Shown piece by piece: positions 29,393-33,607 of a DNA stretch of 33,607 nt; position 1 is the first letter of the stretch; every line of letters starts with the position of its first letter. Position numbers and translations under genes: made by a program. A model generated the notes under the pieces. It worked only from the letters and a program-made list of their open reading frames with translations, did no database searches and was not told where the DNA came from. This DNA is from Priapulus caudatus (lineage: Eukaryota; Priapulida; Priapulimorpha; Priapulimorphida; Priapulidae): contig NW_014577297.1 of assembly GCF_000485595.1 (NCBI RefSeq), positions 177,085 through 210,691 on the forward strand, in the 5' to 3' direction.

Positions 29393-31420
29393 CGTAACCA
29401 TGGCGACGAAGGAGCAACTGAGAGGTGACGTTGTGTTGCTGTGACGATGGTCATGAAGGGATGTAGACAGCGACTGGGCAGTGACATCGTGTTGCCATGG
29501 CGACGGGCGCAGAGCGAAAGCGGTAGCTAGTGGGTAGTGATGTTGCATCGCCGTGGACCACGCAAAGGGACGGGCGCCAAGAATCCTTGAGGATCAAAAT
29601 CCGTTTTGAAATGCATCCAGCAGTAGTTGGAGTTAGGGCATCGCCATATATTTATGTCGCGAATTTGGAGCTTATGCATTGAGGATGTGCACGAAGGACC
29701 TATGCAGTGTTTTCACTCGAAATCAAAATGTTGAGCACGCGTATCAAAATGAATTTATGAAGTTGAAATTACATGAGGAATGTGTGCACAATGAATTTGT
29801 CAGCACGGCAGTTTTCTTCCTGGGCACCGTTTTGATGGAGGCGTTTTATATTTTCGTATCTTGGGCATGCATGCATGTGCCGTCATTGTGAGAAGCTTGA
29901 TGATAACTGAAGCGTTTGCTATTTGCAGGAAAGGTTACTTTTCCAGTAAAAAGAATTGTGATAAGTGTAGCCAGTTGTGTGTTGTGTAAATATTTAGACG
30001 CTTTGAAGCCATTGGCATTTTGCACTGATATTTCACAAATTCACGATTCAAATGGTCTAAAACGTTGATCTCTGGGCAGCAAGAAAGTAAGTTAGTCGAT
30101 GCTTTCCTCGCTTTACGCTTGATATTCGATAGCTTCAAGGGCGGAATTTCAAGGCAAGAGTGCAGTGTGACTGCGGTGCGTTTCCCTCCAGGTGATAGGG
30201 CTATGGGTGATGTGCTAGTCTACCACGCTGACACATTCTTATGACGTACAAGCAGAACTAGATTGGATCTAGGAAATGTTGAAAGCCCGGGGGTGGGGGG
30301 GTCGTGGCAATATCGGATGAGGCTAAGAATTTGGTGCCGCATCAATCTTTTTGAGAGGCACTAATGCAGTCGGATGCTTCCTGAGCATAATTTCCTTGAT
30401 CCTTTAGTATATTAGGTACAAAGCAGTAATGGCATTGATCTTGGGCCATACCTTCTCCCCTCCCGAGTCATCCATACATCAGCATCGGCAGAAGAGGGTG
30501 TTTCTGTGTGGGAGGTTCTTTGTGGCAATAGGTTCCTGTGAAGAGGACATTAGGAAGATATTCGGGATAGTCTATTCTATGAGATCTCTACGGTGCTTTT
30601 TTATGTTGTGATATTATATATTATTCTGTACAGTAATTGTTTTATTATATTCGTAACATTTATCTTGCGGTTAAGAATTGGCATATATTCTCAACCTTAA
30701 ATAGTATATTCTTGCACTATAGATAGGTTACTTAGTATAGCCATGTAGCTAAGATTTTATACAATATGTATAACATTGCCTAACTGTGTGTAGTGAGAAT
30801 TAGGTACATAAGACAACGAAGAAGGAACGGAGGTTGGGAGTTGGGGTGAGAGAGAGAGAGACTCAGAGAGAAAGAGAGAGAGAGAGAGAGAGCGCGTGTG
30901 AGACGATTGGTTGTGAGATGCTGTTAAAGTATAATCGTCTCAGAAGATTTACTTGTGTAAGTGCTATTTGCATGTAATCGAATCATTCCGGTAGATTGGT
31001 GTAGCATAGTCGAACAATTATCCGAAATGTATAGGACGTTGTTGTGCAACCCACAATTCAAAGTATAATGAATCTATCTATATACGTGTATAGCGTTTCT
31101 AACATTTTCCATGTGATTTCTGCTTCGCCGTATCGCTTCAGAGGCAGATCCCTTCTGGTTGAACTGCCCCTAAAAAATTTCTCACTGTACACTGATGTGT
31201 TTGTGCTTGTTTTGACTGCACTGTCGTACCAGAAATAATACTCGAAAACCTCAATTTCGCATATATATATATACCTAGCAGGCTTTTCTGCATTCACGTC
31301 TGTTTTGTAGCCGTGTGTTAGAATAATTTTAGTAGCGGTGTTTTTTCGTCCGCGGAACATTGCACACGTTCATGTGGAGCTTGGCTCTGTTTCCCAGCAA
31401 TAAACTAGTTCAATACTGTT
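29393..31420 (+). other. Probable long 3' UTR of the SH2D5-like gene / intergenic; no gene seen
   Basis: No supported reading frame. ~29400-29570 repeats short TGACGTTGTGTTGC(T/C) / CATGGCGACG phrases three times. A (GA)n tract lies at ~30848-30892. AATAAA at 31399-31404 is a candidate polyadenylation signal, but it is 2 kb from the stop, so the transcript end is uncertain. Confidence 0.4.
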
Positions 31421-31556
31421 TGTCGTTGACACATATTTTCCGTGTAATTGTTGCGTTTGCATGCATGCCTTTGCTTCCGGAATCTACCGTGCGCGGTAGT
31501 AAAACCTGTAGCTGTGTCACAACCGGAAGTTTAAGTTGACAATGTAGACACACAGA

Positions 31557-31615
31557 TGGACGGACGGACGGACAGATAGGCAGAGCGATAGAATAGACAG
31601 GTAGGGTTAGGGACA
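31557..31615. repeat. Short (GGAC)n / (GATAGG)n / TTAGGG-like simple repeat
   Basis: GGACGGACGGACGGACAGATAGG leads into AGACAGGTAGGGTTAGGG. Low-complexity sequence; the minus-strand frame across it is an artefact. Confidence 0.6.
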
Positions 31616-32045
31616 CACATTGGCGTTTACATGTGGTTATATGTATCGTATGCGGCGCGAGAGAAGTCACACGGACATCGTTTTACCAGGGATGAATAAT
31701 GACAGAACAATTTGCCATTACTCACCATTGGTTTTACAGACGGTTTGCCATATATGCGCATCTTAAAAAAGAGTTTACACCGACTCGCTTAAAGATCGGT
31801 CACCTAAATCATTCACTAGCTCCCACCATACATACTGGCAAACCTAATACCCACTGTAGCAGCGCATAGCAGGGTTTGTTGTTCGCGTGGCACAGAGTTA
31901 TAGTGTTGTACGACATTCCATCGCGGGAGAGGCGGCTATCGGCGTCTCGCTATGAATCGCTGACAGAGAAAGCACTGCGGGCATTTCTTCTCTAAATCCT
32001 CGGAGAACGTGGGAAATTCCTTGTGTTTCCGCGCGGCGCGGGAGA
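31616..32045. other. Intergenic, no gene seen
   Basis: No gene, RNA or clear repeat was recognised between two simple-repeat blocks. Confidence 0.4.
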
Positions 32046-32049
32046 GATA

Positions 32050-32182
32050 AGTGTGCGTGCGTGCGTGCGTGCGTCCGTACATGCGTCTGTGCATGCGTGC
32101 GTGCGGGCGTCCACGTGCGTGCGTGCATGCGTGTGTCCACGTGCGTGCCTGCGTGCGTGTGTGCATGCGTGCGTGCTGTGGG
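32050..32182. repeat. (GTGCGTGC)n degenerate simple repeat
   Basis: Runs of GTGC/GTGCGTGC/CATGCGTGC with interruptions. Alternating purine-pyrimidine character makes it a possible Z-DNA former. Confidence 0.9.
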
Positions 32183-32264
32183 TAGGGGGACGAAGCGCGC
32201 GTGCGGATGAAACGCACGTGGTCACGGAACAGGTTAGGGCACAATGCCGCTGGACAGCGGAACG

Positions 32265-32627
<363 letters not shown>

Positions 32628-32639
32628 TCGCTCTATCCA

Positions 32640-33470
32640 CGAGGTACTTATGGACGATAGCTGGGTTCTATGCGCTATATCAATTCTAGAATATCGATCT
32701 TCTCTATTTCCGTATCGATCAGCGTCATTTCCTCGACGTAGAGATTTTTAGTTAAGATGTTTCACTACTCTGTATTACCAGAACGAGTTGTAGTCTGTAG
32801 TATTTGCCAATATATAAATGGAAAAATGTACCGGTATTTGTTGAAATTCTGCAATAGAGAACACGCAATCACCAGTGGTATGACATGACAAAACTCGATC
32901 ACAATCTCTTGCACTAATAAAGGTTAGCAGTATTATAAGGCCTCCTGTCTATTCAAATAGCCGTATACTGTGGCATATGCACGGTTCTAACCGTGTTAAC
33001 AGAGCACTTACCCAACGAAATATCGTTTTATTACAAATATGCATATACCGTAAAACGCACCTAAAGGCGAATAATTTAATCGCTATGTTAAATGTTTTTT
33101 CAGGGCGGTGCTCACCGGGGTTGGCCACAAAAGAAGGTGGTAGTTGTCTTTAGACATTAGAAGGGAAAATTCCCAATTAATTAAAACAGCCATAAATTAA
33201 ATGTTACATTTAAACAAGCAAACACTTAAATAACATAATATAATCTCTTCGACATAATTAATTTTTTATCCTACGCGTAGTTTATTTCGTAAAGCCATTA
33301 AAAGTATTCCTAAGTAATTTTGCTCCTGTCGTGAATCCGAGTGAGTCTATGCACGTACCTTAATTGCAGGTTAATTATGATATTGAGCTATGAACGAACC
33401 GGAAACATGTTAACTCATACGTGTTATTCTGCTACTCTGAAACATGTTACTCTGCTTATATATATATAAT
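32640..33470. other. AT-rich intergenic DNA, no gene seen
   Basis: About 830 bp with no supported gene. Nothing resembling an RNA gene or a mobile-element terminus was recognised before 33472. Confidence 0.4.
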
Positions 33471-33471
33471 T

Positions 33472-33570
33472 CCCTATTATCTACTCCTGATATATATATA
33501 TATATCAGGCCCGTAGCCAGGGGGGGTTCGGGGGGTTCGAACGAACCCCCCCCGCGCACACACACACACA

Positions 33571-33607
<37 letters not shown>
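33472..33607. repeat. Repeat-element end, (CA)n and (ACT)n microsatellites at the window edge
   Basis: CCCTATTATCTACTCCTGAT and (TA)n are followed by CAGGCCCGTAGCCAGGGGGG, a poly-G/TTCGAACGAAC palindrome and poly-C. (CA)n (~33556-33573) and (CTA)n then run off the window. The CCGTAGCCAGGGGG phrase resembles the GTGGCGTAGCTAGG...GGGGG end of the element at 17925, so this is probably the start of a related transposon cut by the window. Confidence 0.6.

Overview
This is a stretch of animal nuclear DNA, probably from an invertebrate. The genes are split by spliceosomal GT-AG introns (plus one GC-AG intron). The intergenic space and introns are full of miniature inverted-repeat elements, a CR1/L2-type LINE fragment, microsatellites and short TTAGGG/CCCTAA tracts. 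The gene set also points to an animal: an SH2D5-type PTB-SH2 adaptor, an MCPH1 (microcephalin) homologue, allantoinase and rhodanese-family sulfurtransferases. I cannot name the species.

Layout. 1-4085 is gene-free and made of inverted-repeat elements, CA/CG-rich simple repeats and CCCTAA-like tracts. 4086-6025 (+) is a GC-rich, apparently intronless MCPH1 homologue. BRCT1, the linker and both C-terminal BRCT domains appear in order, but the reading frame breaks many times by single bases, so it is a pseudogene or poorly assembled. 6026-8948 is mobile-element rich. 8949-17260 (-) is a complete ten-exon allantoinase (451 codons plus stop). Every exon joins in phase and all expected metal ligands are present. 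Its 3.5-kb first intron is packed with nested inverted-repeat elements and telomere-like tracts. 17261-19258 holds a 32-bp minisatellite and a transposon nested inside another.

19259-24383 holds two divergent, head-to-head sulfurtransferase genes with identical four-exon structures, made by an inverted duplication that also copied intron sequence. One has the active-site loop CGQGIT (mercaptopyruvate-sulfurtransferase type). The other has CRQGVT (thiosulfate-sulfurtransferase type). The Gly/Arg difference is one nucleotide. This parallels the vertebrate MPST/TST pair but looks lineage-specific.

26925-29392 (+) is a two-exon gene for a 728-residue PTB-SH2 adaptor resembling SH2D5. Unlike the human protein as I recall it, its SH2 domain keeps the phosphotyrosine-binding Arg (FIVRGS). 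The rest, to 33607, is a likely long 3' UTR, then GT/CT/ACT microsatellites and the start of another repeat element.

The genes do not form a pathway. Allantoinase belongs to purine (ureide) catabolism, the sulfurtransferases to mitochondrial sulfur metabolism, SH2D5 to signalling and MCPH1 to DNA damage and chromosome condensation. The best leads are the sulfurtransferase pair, the canonical SH2 domain in SH2D5 and the frameshifted MCPH1 locus. Homology calls rest on my memory of the families; no search was run.
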